Source of the DNA: Lumnitzera littorea
Lineage: Eukaryota; Streptophyta; Magnoliopsida; Myrtales; Combretaceae
DNA length: 64,000 nucleotides
Direction of reading: 5' to 3'
Assembly (NCBI GenBank): GCA_024138015.1
Contig: JAMXBB010000010.1
Coordinates: 80,737,176 to 80,801,175, forward strand
Shown here: in pieces, positions 12,944 through 24,390 of the stretch
How the letters are laid out: each line of letters opens with the position of its first letter
Position numbering within the stretch: the stretch's first letter is position 1
The notes under the pieces: generated by a model
The model's database searches: none
What the model saw: only the letters and a program-made list of their open reading frames with translations
Told to the model about the DNA's origin: nothing
Translations under genes and position numbers: made by a program

Positions 12944-13112
12944 ATTCTTTCTTTCTTTCCTTTTTCTTCTTCTGTTACAATCTCTTAAGCAACAAATTTT
13001 GTTGGAATACAAGACAAGAGAAAAGAAACTGAGTAGAAAAGAGACTCCAGGAGAGAGCAAAGACTATATGAAAAGCTGAAATGCAGTAGCTCGGGCATGC
13101 TCTGCCTTCACA

Positions 13113-13120
13113 TATTTATA
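13113..13120 (-). promoter_or_regulatory. TATA box of the MYB gene
   Basis: TATAAATA on the minus strand, about 170 bp upstream of the start codon, with a TTCACATA-like context just downstream. This would place transcription start near 13080-13090 and give a 5' leader of about 140 nt. The leader ends in a purine-rich GAAAGAAAGAAAG run just before the ATG. Position and motif fit; there is no transcript evidence. Confidence 0.65.
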
Positions 13121-13259
13121 CATTCATCGGCAGTCGGCACTTCAATTGTTTCTATTAGATATCATTTTGTTTCAATAATTATTATTATGTTGGTGGGGAT
13201 ATGACCACGATGGACATGTCCTCTTTTCTCACTGGGTGATCAAGTGTGAATCATCATCA

Positions 13260-13265
13260 CACGTG
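13260..13265. promoter_or_regulatory. G-box/ABRE-like CACGTG upstream of the MYB gene
   Basis: The sequence CACACGTGGC lies about 140 bp upstream of the TATA box. It contains the CACGTG palindrome and an ACGTGGC ABRE core, typical binding sites for bZIP and bHLH factors in plant promoters. Function is inferred only from motif and position. Confidence 0.4.
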
Positions 13266-13411
13266 GCACTCTTCTTTTGAAAGAGCCACCTCACAAGGTG
13301 GATTAACAAAATAAGTCCTGTGAATTAGCGATTCTTTTAATATTAATTATACATTTTACTTAAAAAAAAAAGTATATATAAATATAAACGTTTATTTCAT
13401 TATCTTTTTAA

Positions 13412-13848
13412 TAAGGTAGCGTTTGATTATAAGGACTACATATAATAAAGAGAACTGAACAAGAAAAGTACAGGAAAAATTTGACGATAAAAACTTATTA
13501 TACCATATTTAGTTTGTATAATATATGACAAAGAATTTATATTAAAAAACCAATTATTTATATTATAAAATAAATAATTTTTTGTAATATTTAATAAAAA
13601 TAATATTAATTAACTCAATTTTATAACATGAAATGATATTCTTAAATATGTAAAATATTTTTAATTTTTAATCTTGGGTGAATTTTGTTTTTGTATTATG
13701 ATGTAGATGGAACAAAATTTGAACTTTTTGTTTAGTTCATCAACCTAATTTTTTATCTAATCTCTAAGTAAAATTATAAATCAAATATGAAATAAAATTT
13801 TTTATCTAGTGTAATACCATAAAAATTACGTAACTAAACGCTACTTAA
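13412..13848. mobile_element. MITE-like element in the MYB upstream region
   Basis: The left end GTAGCGTTTGATTA (13416-13429) is matched by an inverted right end TAACTAAACGCTAC (13831-13844), 12 of 14 positions. The interior is about 400 bp, AT-rich and non-coding. A terminal GTAGCGTTT block of this kind is common in plant hAT- or PIF-related MITEs. The target duplication is unclear; TTAA occurs at both flanks. It begins about 0.3 kb upstream of the predicted MYB transcription start. Confidence 0.6.
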
Positions 13849-13849
13849 G

Positions 13850-14539
13850 TAACTTTGGAGTATCCAACTTGTTACAAGATTATTTACAAGTCTTTCTCAA
13901 ACTATATTTGTGTTTTGAGGAGACAAAATATTTAATTAAGCTCATAGGATGAGATACAAGTTTCGTTACGATTTAATTGAGCATGTGAATTTTTCGGTTA
14001 TACCCATGTGTGATATTTATGGTTTTACACTAAAATTTTTATATAAAAATATGATTGATATCTACATTGACTTTAGTAGGGGAAGTGGAGGTTTGGTTTA
14101 GTACAATTTATCCTCTAAACCAAACCAAACAAAATATTACGATTCTGTTTTATTTTTCAATCCGAAGCTAATGAACTTAACCTTATAGTTCAGTTCATAA
14201 TTTTTGCAAACCTTAAAAATTCAATTCATAATGATTTCATTTACTTTTCAAACTAAGAATTTAAAAATATATAAGAGAAATACTCACATGTAGACACATG
14301 TTTTCCTAGCCTATACAATCCATTAGTGCACTACATACTAGAGGAGTTAGATAGCTTCCAAATCAACATAGGAAAAATCATTTGTCACTTCTAAAATCTA
14401 TATACAAAAATTTATGTGAAAACTTGGAATATTTGGCTTCACACTATTCATTGACTTTTTATTTAGATATAAAAATACAGATGGATAGATAAAAGAAAAT
14501 CTTATTTAGAGACTGGTATTATGAAACCCCAAGGTTAAC
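13850..14539. other. AT-rich intergenic DNA, nothing recognised
   Basis: About 690 bp without a coding frame, terminal repeat or RNA gene that I can recognise on either strand. Confidence 0.6.
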
Positions 14540-15040
14540 TGTCCAACATAGATTGTGGAAAGTTGTGGTACTAGTTTATAAGGTTATAGTTGTAAACACT
14601 TTATCAACACAAAGTTAAAATTTTTGGGCCAAGTGGTTGAAATGAGTCTATTAGTGTGTATTGGCTTAGTTATTTACTGCTTTTGGTTTGGAGCGTTATA
14701 AATGGTATCAAAGCGAACTTTCTGTTAGTAGGTTGATAATTCGGGCTTGATTCCTGCTTAGAGAAGAGGTCTAAGGAAGGTGGGGACTATTATTAGGGAA
14801 TGACTCTTTACATGTTTTCAAAATGATCTATAGGTAGTGGGTGATCCAAATATTACACCGAAAAAGGAGAAAGATTTGGGCCCAATTGTAATAATTGTAA
14901 GAGGTTGTGATACTAGTTTATAAAGTTATGGTTATAAATATCTTGTTTATATAAGTTTGAAAATTTTGGGCCACGTAGTTAAAATAAGCTAATTAGTGTT
15001 TGTTAATTTGGTTATTCACTACTTTTGGCTTGAGGCGTTA
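14540..15040 (+). mobile_element. TRIM (terminal-repeat retrotransposon in miniature)
   Basis: Two direct repeats of about 155 bp, 14540-14698 and 14887-15040, share TACTAGTTTATAARGTTAT, TTTTGGGCCA and the end GAG(G)CGTTA. The first starts TGTCCAACATAGATTGTGG, close to the common plant TRIM LTR start. Right after it, at 14703-14715, is TGGTATCAAAGCG, a primer-binding site for initiator Met tRNA (TGGTATCAGAGC). The internal region is about 185 bp and non-coding. Total length near 500 bp and the absence of genes fit the TRIM class, which must be mobilised in trans. The repeats differ at many sites, so the insertion is old, and no clear target duplication remains. Confidence 0.8.
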
Positions 15041-15234
15041 GAGACACTATTATCAAATTTCCATAATCAAAATGGTGACAATTGTTTTTTTTTTCTTTTT
15101 CATTGGATAGTTGAATTAGGTTTATAATATGCTTCAGTTTAGTTTGTAATATTTTTTGAAACAAAAAGATGGTTTGAACTTAATTTGCCATTTGGTTCAA
15201 GTCGAGTTGGATTTGTAGTAAGGTCAATTCTAAC

Positions 15235-16990
15235 ATAAAGTTAGAAAAAACTCATAGCACATAGCCTTTTTTGTTGTATTTTGAATAACTCTAAAGTAAA
15301 ATTTCATTCCTTTATACTTTTGAGTGTAAACCTAAATCTAACACGGTATTAAAGCAAAAGATGGAAAGTTTGGAAAATTTCATCATTTGACTGTAATTTA
15401 ATTGTCTTTTAGTTGATGGGTTGAATAAAAGTTCATGGCCATAAATGAGGAGAATGTGAATTTTATAAATATTGAAATCACACAATATCTACAAGTTTAT
15501 TCCTTTTTGTTAGTTGCATCAAATATATTTGATTTTTTTTGCCATAAAATATATTTCATTGTTAGTTCCATTTTAGCTTAAGTAAAGATCCTTTTGATTA
15601 CGTTGATCCTTGTAAAGTAACCATGACTCTAGAAGCAATGGGCTGATATGATCTAGATAGATCTTCTCTTGTACTATACTTATAAGGAATAGATTTGATT
15701 GGATTCACAATTTGATTAGTTTTTTCCCTACCTTACACATTAGTATTTAACATAAAGTTAGAAAGAACTCATAGCTTCATATTATAATATATGATTTTGG
15801 AAACTCTTTTTTTTTTTCTTTTTCTATATTTCATCTTTTTATTGTATCATTAATGTATTTTCAAAATTTGTTGCATATTTAATATAATTTTTGAAAATTT
15901 CACCTTTTATATTGGTAGTTGCAAATAATATATAACAAGTTACTTGCTTTCTAGAACTTATATTGCTTAGATAAACTTTTTTTTTATATATATAATTGAT
16001 GAGAACATTATATTATATTCGTATTTTTTATTTAAATTTTTTTAATTATTATTCAATATTTCATTCGCATATGGTGCAAGCTCTTTAAATAGTTTACTAT
16101 GTTTTGAATAACTCTAAAATAAAATTTCATCCCTTCACACATGTCAAGTGTAAATCTATATCTAATATGGCAGTAAAGAAGAAGATAGGGATTTTAGAAA
16201 ATTTCGTCATCTCATTGTAATTTAATTGTCTTTTAGTTGATGGGTTACAATAAAAGTCCTAGTCCATAAAAGAATATCAATTTGTAAATATTAAAATTAC
16301 ACAAAATCTACAAGTTTAATACTTTCTATTAGTTGTATGTCAATTTTCTTTTGATTGTTAGATTCATTTTTAGCCTCTTTGACTACCTTGATCCTTATGA
16401 AGTAACCATGACTGTAGAATAAATGAGGCTGGCATAATCTAGAGTGGTGAGGGTAGCAGATGTTCTCTTGTACCATACCCAAAAGGAATGGGTTCGGTAT
16501 GATTTCATGGTTCAGTTAGTTTATTCCGTGCCTCACGTATTAGTATTTAACATCAAGTTAGAATAAACCCATAGCATGTAGCCTCTTTTACTGTATTTTG
16601 AATAACTCTAAAGTAAAATTTCATTCCTTTATACTTGTTGAGTGTAAATTTAACTCTAACATGGTATTAAAACGGAAGACAAAGAATTTGGAAATTTTCG
16701 TCATTTCACTGCCATTTAATTATCTTTTGCAATGAAAATCCCAGTCCACAAATGAGCAAAATGTCAATTTATAAATATTATAATCACACCACATCTCCAA
16801 GTTTAATCCTTTTTATTAGTTGCATGTCAAATTTCTTTTGATTGTTTGTTCCAACTTAGTAAAGTTATCCTCTTTGATTATCTTGATCCTTATGAAATAA
16901 CCAAGACGACTACAGAAGGAAGGGGGTTGGGGCTGACATGATCTAGAGTGGAGAGGGTACCAGATCCTCTCTTATACTTTATTAAGAATA
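15235..16990. repeat. Three-unit degenerate tandem repeat, about 0.45-0.8 kb per unit
   Basis: Units start with AACAT(A/C)AAGTTAGAA near 15235, 15748 and 16549. Each then has TTTTGAATAACTCTAAA (15279, 16102, 16596), TTTAATTGTCTTTT-like and ATCTACAAGTTTA-like blocks, CCATGACT, and a TGATCTAGA(G) block. The middle unit is longer because of about 330 bp of AT-rich sequence at roughly 15780-16090. No protein frame is conserved among the units. The origin is unknown. Confidence 0.8.
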
Positions 16991-16999
16991 GGTTTCCAA

Positions 17000-19900
17000 C
17001 AAATTTATGACGAAAGGTACCACCAAAAAGGAAAGAGTTAATTACAAATACATAATTTATATTTTAGTTACTTTTGCAAAGAGTTAACCTATGACTTTCT
17101 TTTTTTCTTTTATAAACACATAACCATATTATTTAATTTTGTGTTAAGGATATGTGGCAATTCCATACTGGCTAAATGTGTTATTTATTACTTAAAATTA
17201 TTTTTTTGGCCATATTACTTAAAATTATTTAAAAAATGAGTTAAGTAAATAAAAAAGAAACAACATAGAAGACGAGCAGTGATGGCAATAAGGCCACTCG
17301 CCGAAAATTTATTGAATATCATAGCTGGCATTGTGCCAATATTAATAGTATTTGAAATATGAGTCTGGCATTAATTGAAAAATAAATTTAAAGTACAATT
17401 TATTTCATGAATCTGTTTGAATCAATGAGTTGTTAAAGCAAAGCTGATTTTATCCCATTGACTAGGCCTTTTTTCTTAGGCAATTTAGTATGGAGTTTGG
17501 CTGGTCATATATTTTATATACATATATATACATATATATATATATCACATTACTATATATGATTATATCTATTAAGCATATTTTTATCGAGCTAAGATAC
17601 ATGCATGGTATCTTAGAATCTAAACTCTATAAGGTATATAGTTTAAGTTTAAGATAGCTTCAACATTGCACAAGCAACATATCTAATACCCCAATTTATG
17701 TATGCAAAATTTGGAAGCGAAATCTACTCTTTATTATGTAGTATTTATCTAAAACCTATTTGATGATACTAGTAGTCACAAATTTTAGGGCCAACATGCA
17801 CACCAGTAAATCAATTATTTTGACTATAGAATTTATCAGTGGACTTTCTGGTTTGTCTTTTCCTTTTTTCTTTTTACCACCATCTTTTTGATATCGTTTA
17901 GGAATAATTTTCAAATCGCGTTAGCTAGAGTAAGAAAACAAAAAAATAGAAGTACATATATATAGAATCATCTAATACATCCCAACGAAGGTATAACTTA
18001 CTTACCATTGATTTTATTTAGTTTATTAAACAAAGAACAAATAAAGTTATCATTTTCTATTAAATAAAATATATTATCCTTAAGCACTTTTCTCAAAAGT
18101 ATGTGCTCATTCCCTAATAACTATTTTTATATTATAATTAGGATAAGATATAAAAAAGATAATTTATTGAAACACCAAGTTTGAAACCAGAAACAGAACA
18201 AATATTGAACAGAAATGTATATATAAAATATGATGATCCAAAAAGACAAGTATATGATAAACCACTTCTATAATTTTAGTTAAAAAAATTATCATAGAAA
18301 CACGTTTATGGATTATGCCCTTCCTAAATCAAATACTAACCTTTGAACTAATTATATTAGGTTGATCACCAAGGATTTAACTTTATTCACGTTAATATTT
18401 TCGTGTGCAAGGCAGGCTGCACTCTGTTGTATGAAAGTTTGTAGTATTCCATATGAAGATAACTGCCACCAAAATTATATTAGGTGCAATGCAATTTCTT
18501 GCAAATTTCTGTGCAAAGTTAATTTCTCCCGTAAAGGCCCGAGTAATTTCCCTTTATCTTTCCTATCCCTAGACAAAAGAAGGGGCAGATAATTACCTAT
18601 GCGAGTCAAAGACAATAGAATCCATATTCGTTTAATTGATTGTGAAATCGAATTTTCTTTTCTTATTTTATGCTTCCTGTGAGATTGTAATCGATTTTGA
18701 TTCTTTTTATTTACCTTTTTTTCTTTACTAATTTTTCTTGATGTATAAATCAATGTTTAAGATTGTCTAGTATTTTTAAATATTATGTAATATTATCATA
18801 TTTTTTATAATCTTAATCGTTAATTACACGTAATAATATCTTAAATAGAAAAATGGGAGAAAATTGAACAAGTAAAAGGAGATGATGTATTTCAAACCCT
18901 CTAGCAACCCAAACCACGACTTAAACAGACGTATCCTAATGTATGGACGATAATCCATATTACTCCACTTATTGTGGCATGAGAGAATCACAGGTTGAGT
19001 TATCTCCACCAATTGAAAGTATAAAGAAGTCTAAATAACCTACTCATGTGGTGTCCTTTTCGTTCAAAACATATCCGTACCCCAAGCTTGACCTTGACCT
19101 GGATTTAAGCCGGCTAGCTGTTGGCATGTTCTCTATACAAAAATTCTTCATCAATATAATATGATATTGTTTCCACCCCCGCTTCATCCTCTATCTTCCT
19201 AATCCTTAATAAATAGGGTAAATTATGGTGAAATAATTATGATAAAGAGGATACATATTTGTATTCAAGTATAAATATGGAATATACATTCTTAAATTTA
19301 AAAATGGAAGATAAATTTGTAATGCATACCAGGAAGGGTAGAATGTTGCTAACTCCTGTGATAATTGTATTGAACTTTGATATATAAGAATACTTTATTT
19401 ACACTATTTAGGCAAACATACATCTTTTGTATGCATCACTTTTCTTTCTTTCCTTTTATCTTTTTATTTTTTTTTAACTACTCTATATGCAACAGGTTAA
19501 CAACGTTTATAATCATTTATTTGAACTTACAATAAAATATATACTCTTGGTATTAGTATGTATCATAATATTTTATCCTCAGTTTTTATCAGTTAAAATA
19601 TACATTCATCATTTGTATTTAAAGACAAATGTTTATCCTCATCACGGCAAAATTTTTGTGTAATTGAGTATCAAGTCAATTATATGTACCAGTTTGTAAA
19701 TTGCAGTTACTTTTTAAGGTTAATTTATCACCTGAATTTACTAGCAAGTGTTGTTAATATAAAAATATGAAATACTGACTTAGAAGATAAATCTATCTAA
19801 AAATATAACTGCAAGTGTTATTAATATACAATACTGACTTAGAAGAACGTTACAGAAGAAATTTCACCTTTGAAATTCAGAACGTCTCTGTGAATCAATA

Positions 19901-22200
19901 GTGTTCAGAGGTTTCGATGTATTTTATCCTAATAAATAACCAACGTCGGACATAAGAGAATTTAGTAACTGGCGCAAGTTGTCTTGCTTTGTTGGCAAAT
20001 AATACAAGACACATGAAACCACATATATCAGGACGATAACCCTAGATTCAAAGTCAAACTCCATCGATATAATTCTCTTTCTCCATCATGGAAACAAGCA
20101 GGATCCTAATCTGATTCCATATATAACAATGACTTCCTGAAGTAGTCTTTGGCTCATCCGGAGAGGCCAGCAGCCGCCTAAACTTTAAAATAATCTTCGC
20201 CAAGCCTCACTCAAACTTTCTGATCATCACTGCATTGAAATGGATCAGGTCAAATGTTGAATTGGTATGCACGGACATATGAGCAATATTTTTACATGCC
20301 AATTGCAAAAAATACCTTTGAATGGTTTCATTTGCATATGGATATATTTTCTAAACTCGATTTAAAATATATATATAGTCAAAACTATTTCTATTTATGG
20401 TTATTTTAACGAATGGATTTAGAGTTTTAACAATATACAGTTTGTAATTATTTGAATATTTTTAAAAGTTATGATTGGAGGATTCCCACTTTAAAGAATT
20501 AGAATCCATCCGCATTCAAGAAACAGTATTGACCTTGTATTTATAACTACACTATAAGGTTTATACAAAATCAAAAGTTACCCCCTGATTTTGTGTTTCA
20601 ATCATATTAATTTTATAGCAAATGCATGGAAAGGACAAGTTTAACCATTTGGAAGATTTGAAGTAAAATACAATGACAACTACAATTACAATTACATTTC
20701 CCATTTCACGTGATTTTTGGATGAAAGCGAAGAGCGAAATGAAGATCTTCATTCTTCAATAACATATCGACGGCCTTAACCGTCCTCTTCATCCTGCTTA
20801 ACGTATTTTATGCCTCGGGCCTGGGAACGCTTCAGCCTATTGCAGCTCGAGAGCGAAGATAAAATATACGCCAATTTCTTCTATTTAGATAATACTACCT
20901 ATAATATAATTAATAGATGAAGAACCATGAAATTGAAGCATTCAACCTCCTTCAATTGTCACATCACTATACGGGGACCTACTGGGATCGTCTATTTCTC
21001 CTCAGTGATCCCTCTTGACTTCATCCTAATTGATGGGTCTTCCAGATTGTATCGGACATCTTTTATGACATGAAGCATGAAACTACTTTTTATGCATGCA
21101 AGCACACTGAATGTCTGTGAATTGTGATATTGGCTTGATGAATCCAGCATCTACATGTAACAAGACAATTTTAGGAATAATGACAAGATGCTCCTTGCTA
21201 ACAATTCTAGATATCATGTTATCTAGGCCGTTCTTGATGGAAATGCATTTAGAAGGAAATATTAATAATGTTTAGACCGACATATGTATATTCTTAAGTT
21301 ATTCTAACTGACCAAGGAAAGTTAGACTTAGAGATGCAAATGTGACGGGTTTAAAAAATCCAAACCTATCTTTATATCCTTTGAGATAATGCAGAACCTG
21401 TTCAGAATCTTATTAGGGGCTTTTGATTCTACACCTAAAACCCGCTTTCATTAGGGTCGTAAAGGACCTATTTCCTACCTCGTTTATTAAACCATTTTTC
21501 TTAAATTATTTTGTTTATTGATTTTGTAAGCATATATGAGTTTAAGCAATCAAATTGGCCATCTATATTAAACCTACACATATTTACTGCACTCCTCGGT
21601 CTATTCATTTTGTTTGGATATTAGGAAAGTGAAAAATAAAAACCCAGATCATTCAAGCAGTATCAGCTGAAATTTTTAGGTTCAAACATCGTCCAAGATT
21701 TGAATTACTATACATATTTCCCATATAGATACCAGGATCAGATTCTAATTGACTTGTAATATAAATTGTGATCACAACATTTCCTAATAATTTATTACAG
21801 TATGAAATTTACGTATTAAAGTTTGTAACAAGTCCCTCCTTTTTTCTTCCGAGATGGGTACTTTAACTATATTAACCAACATGATTCAACCTCAAGGTGA
21901 ACCAAAACAATTCCTGTGAGTTCTAGGAATTACTGAACAACCCATAGAATTACCTTTACGTCTCATTCAACATTCTTATTCTTTTCTTAATCGTGTCGGG
22001 TTTCCCTAATCCTATTTAAGTTTCAAAACCTGACTTGAAATCCTGTGAAATATTGCTCTTAGGGTAGTTGATGAGTTGGACAAGTAGGATACTTTATAAA
22101 GACCAGTCACTTGCATTCTTAATTAGACTCTTGCGCATGGATGCTCAACAACGCTGGGCAAATTATATCAAAGGGCATTAATCTTGCAGGATAAATTTAA
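17000..22200. other. Long intergenic region without a recognised gene
   Basis: About 5.2 kb. It contains (AT)n/(TATAC)n sequence at about 17510-17550, a small direct duplication at 19744-19846, and somewhat less AT-rich patches near 18400-18600, 18900-19150, 20050-20250 and 20760-21130. I looked for exons with splice sites and conserved protein motifs in these patches and found none that I can defend. The patches could be untranslated or non-coding RNA sequence or gene remnants; this is unproven. Confidence 0.45.
19744..19846. repeat. Short direct duplication
   Basis: GCAAGTGTTGTTAATATA followed by ATACTGACTTAGAAGA (19744-19787) recurs at 19811-19846 with a small deletion and one substitution. 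No flanking element was recognised. Confidence 0.75.
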
Positions 22201-22575
22201 ATAAAAGATTATATTTTAAAAAGTTTAATTAAGTGATCAACGTTTTAATATATAGTTTAAATAAGGGATTTTGTTAAGTTGTTATTATATTCGCCATATG
22301 GTGCTAATATGGTGATGATGTGTCTATGATATTACATAAAAAAAAAAGAAAAAAAAATAAATGTACAAAGTTGTTAAAAAAAATAACAAAACATTTGAAA
22401 AATAATGAAAAGAATATGAAATATAAAAGAAAATTGAAAAAAAAAAATTAAGTATACTTACACTACTCATATATATATATATATATACATAATAATATGA
22501 TAATTTATTTATTTTTTAAGAAATTCAAAAGAACATAAAAAAAAAATTGTAGAAAAACATAAAAGCTATGGTTAC

Positions 22576-22876
22576 NNNNNNNNNNNNNNNNNNNNNNNNN
22601 NNNNNNNNNNNNNNNNNNNNNNNNNNNNNNNNNNNNNNNNNNNNNNNNNNNNNNNNNNNNNNNNNNNNNNNNNNNNNNNNNNNNNNNNNNNNNNNNNNNN
22701 NNNNNNNNNNNNNNNNNNNNNNNNNNNNNNNNNNNNNNNNNNNNNNNNNNNNNNNNNNNNNNNNNNNNNNNNNNNNNNNNNNNNNNNNNNNNNNNNNNNN
22801 NNNNNNNNNNNNNNNNNNNNNNNNNNNNNNNNNNNNNNNNNNNNNNNNNNNNNNNNNNNNNNNNNNNNNNNNNNNN
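22576..22876. other. Assembly gap (301 Ns)
   Basis: 301 undetermined bases. The 87 bp to its left (22489-22575) are repeated exactly at 22905-22991 on the right, at offset 416. This suggests that the gap joins two overlapping contig ends rather than spanning truly missing sequence. Translations across the Ns are meaningless. Confidence 0.98.
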
Positions 22877-22922
22877 AAATTATCATATTATTATTTATAT
22901 ATAAATAATAATATGATAATTT
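22877..22922. repeat. 46-bp perfect palindrome next to the gap
   Basis: The sequence from AAATTATCATATTATTATTT reads identically on both strands across all 46 bases, centred on TATATA. It directly abuts the Ns. It may be a true hairpin of the surrounding inverted-repeat element or an end artefact of contig extension. Confidence 0.9.
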
Positions 22923-23971
22923 ATTTATTTTTTAAGAAATTCAAAAGAACATAAAAAAAAAATTGTAGAAAAACATAAAAGCTATGGTTACCCCAAGATT
23001 GAGGGTGAGCAATAGCTACCTTTTGACCTTGGGGTGGTCGAATTGGTCACAAATATTGTGATGGGTCATACTAAGTAGCTATGGAGGATTATACATGGCT
23101 AGAGAAGGGTTATGCGACCCTGTACCCTTTCCCCCTAGTAGGATTTAACGGGTTTTTTTAATTTTTTTTTCATTTTTTTTATAAAAAAAGTAGATGTGAG
23201 TGGTCATCTTTGGTCAAGAGAGAAAGAACGAAGGGTTCACATAGCTTTTGATTCGTTGTAGGTGGCCACTAAGGTCACTTGATGGGTCAAACGACCCACT
23301 TAAAAAAATAGGCCTTAACCTATCACAATCTTTGCGGCTAATAGCCATTTAAGGGTGGTTGGATCTTTTTCTTTTTCTTTTTTTTGAATTTTTTTAAAAA
23401 TAAATAAATTGATATATTATTGTATATTTATACATATATATGAGTCTATGTAAGTATATCAATATTTTGTTTTACATGTCATATTTTTTAATTATTTTTC
23501 AAATATTTTGTTATTTTTTTAAAAAATTATATATTTATTTTGTTATTTTTATTTACAATATCATGAACACGTCATTGTCATATTAATGCTACATTAGCGC
23601 TATGTAACAGATAATTGCCACATCAACTTTCATTAATGGTGTTATGATAACAACTTAATAGAATCCTCTATTTGAACTATTTATTGAAATGTTGATATCT
23701 TATTTATATTTACTTACATACGTTGATATCTTTGGTGTAATTTTTCCTAAAGAAATATCACATGTAAACATGTTATTTGTTTCTCTAGCGGGAATGTAAT
23801 AAGGAAATTAAATTTGAGAATTTCTGTTTAAGCCATTATGTATAGGCCTAGTTGTGATGGTGTTTTTGCACTTGTTGTAATTAGTTTATAGAAATTAGAA
23901 ATATTATTAGAAAAGAAAAAAAAAAAGAGAAAAACATTAAAAAAAGAAGAAGGAAAGGGAATGTTTAGCAC

Positions 23972-24336
23972 TAAGGTTGTAATGGAGTTGACTCAAACTT
24001 AATATAATATTAACTTGAGCTCCAGCTTAGCTCAAAAACTTAAAACTTGAAGCTCGACTACTCGAGTTGGGGCTCAAGTTTAATTGAGCTTTAAATTTTG
24101 AGCTTAAGCTCGACTTAAAGATATATATGATAAGCTTGATTAGCTCAATTAAGCTTTATTCTTTCTTAATAAATTTTCTTTGAATAATCTTATATTCACT
24201 AATATTTAAAAAATTAAAAATAATATTAAACTCAATTAGGTTTTCAAATCTAACGAGCTTAGTATTTTAAAACTTGAGCTTAGCTTGATTTGCTAATTAA
24301 GTGATTTGAGCTAGAACTTGACTCGACCATTACTAA
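23972..24336. mobile_element. hAT-like non-autonomous repeat rich in GAGCTTAAGCTCGA motifs
   Basis: The left end carries GTAATGGAGTTGACTC (about 23979-23994) and the right end is the inverse of GTAATGGTCGAGTCAAG (about 24316-24333). The interior is dominated by self-complementary GAGCTT/AAGCTC motifs, as in a widespread class of plant hAT-type MITEs. There is no coding capacity, and the target duplication was not resolved. Confidence 0.5.
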
Positions 24337-24390
24337 ATCGAATATGATGAATCAACTTAGTTCGTTTATACCTTTAGTAGACACATACTA

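Larger units (their letters stand above)
22221..23712. mobile_element. Long terminal-inverted-repeat element (MULE- or foldback-like), interrupted by an assembly gap
   Basis: The left arm, about 22221-22565, and the reverse complement of the right arm, about 23345-23712, align for several hundred bases. Shared blocks include ATCAACGTTTTAATA/ATCAACATTTCAATA, TTAAGTTGTTAT, TGATATT, AATAACAAAA(C/T)ATTTGAAAAATAAT, ATACTTACA and ACTCATATATAT. The centre, about 22985-23340, is non-coding and holds GGTTACCCCAAG and CCTTGGGGTGGTCG. Long TIRs with a short unique centre suit a non-autonomous MULE or foldback element. No transposase frame and no clear target duplication were found. With the gap and the duplicated flank removed, the element would be about 1.1 kb. 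Confidence 0.7.

Noticed and set aside
18362..18753. Frames of 76 and 92 codons in a less AT-rich patch
   Set aside because: No recognisable domain, splice structure or codon signal; they overlap each other on opposite strands.
22568..22954. Long frames across the N block on both strands
   Set aside because: They exist only because Ns are translated as unknown residues.
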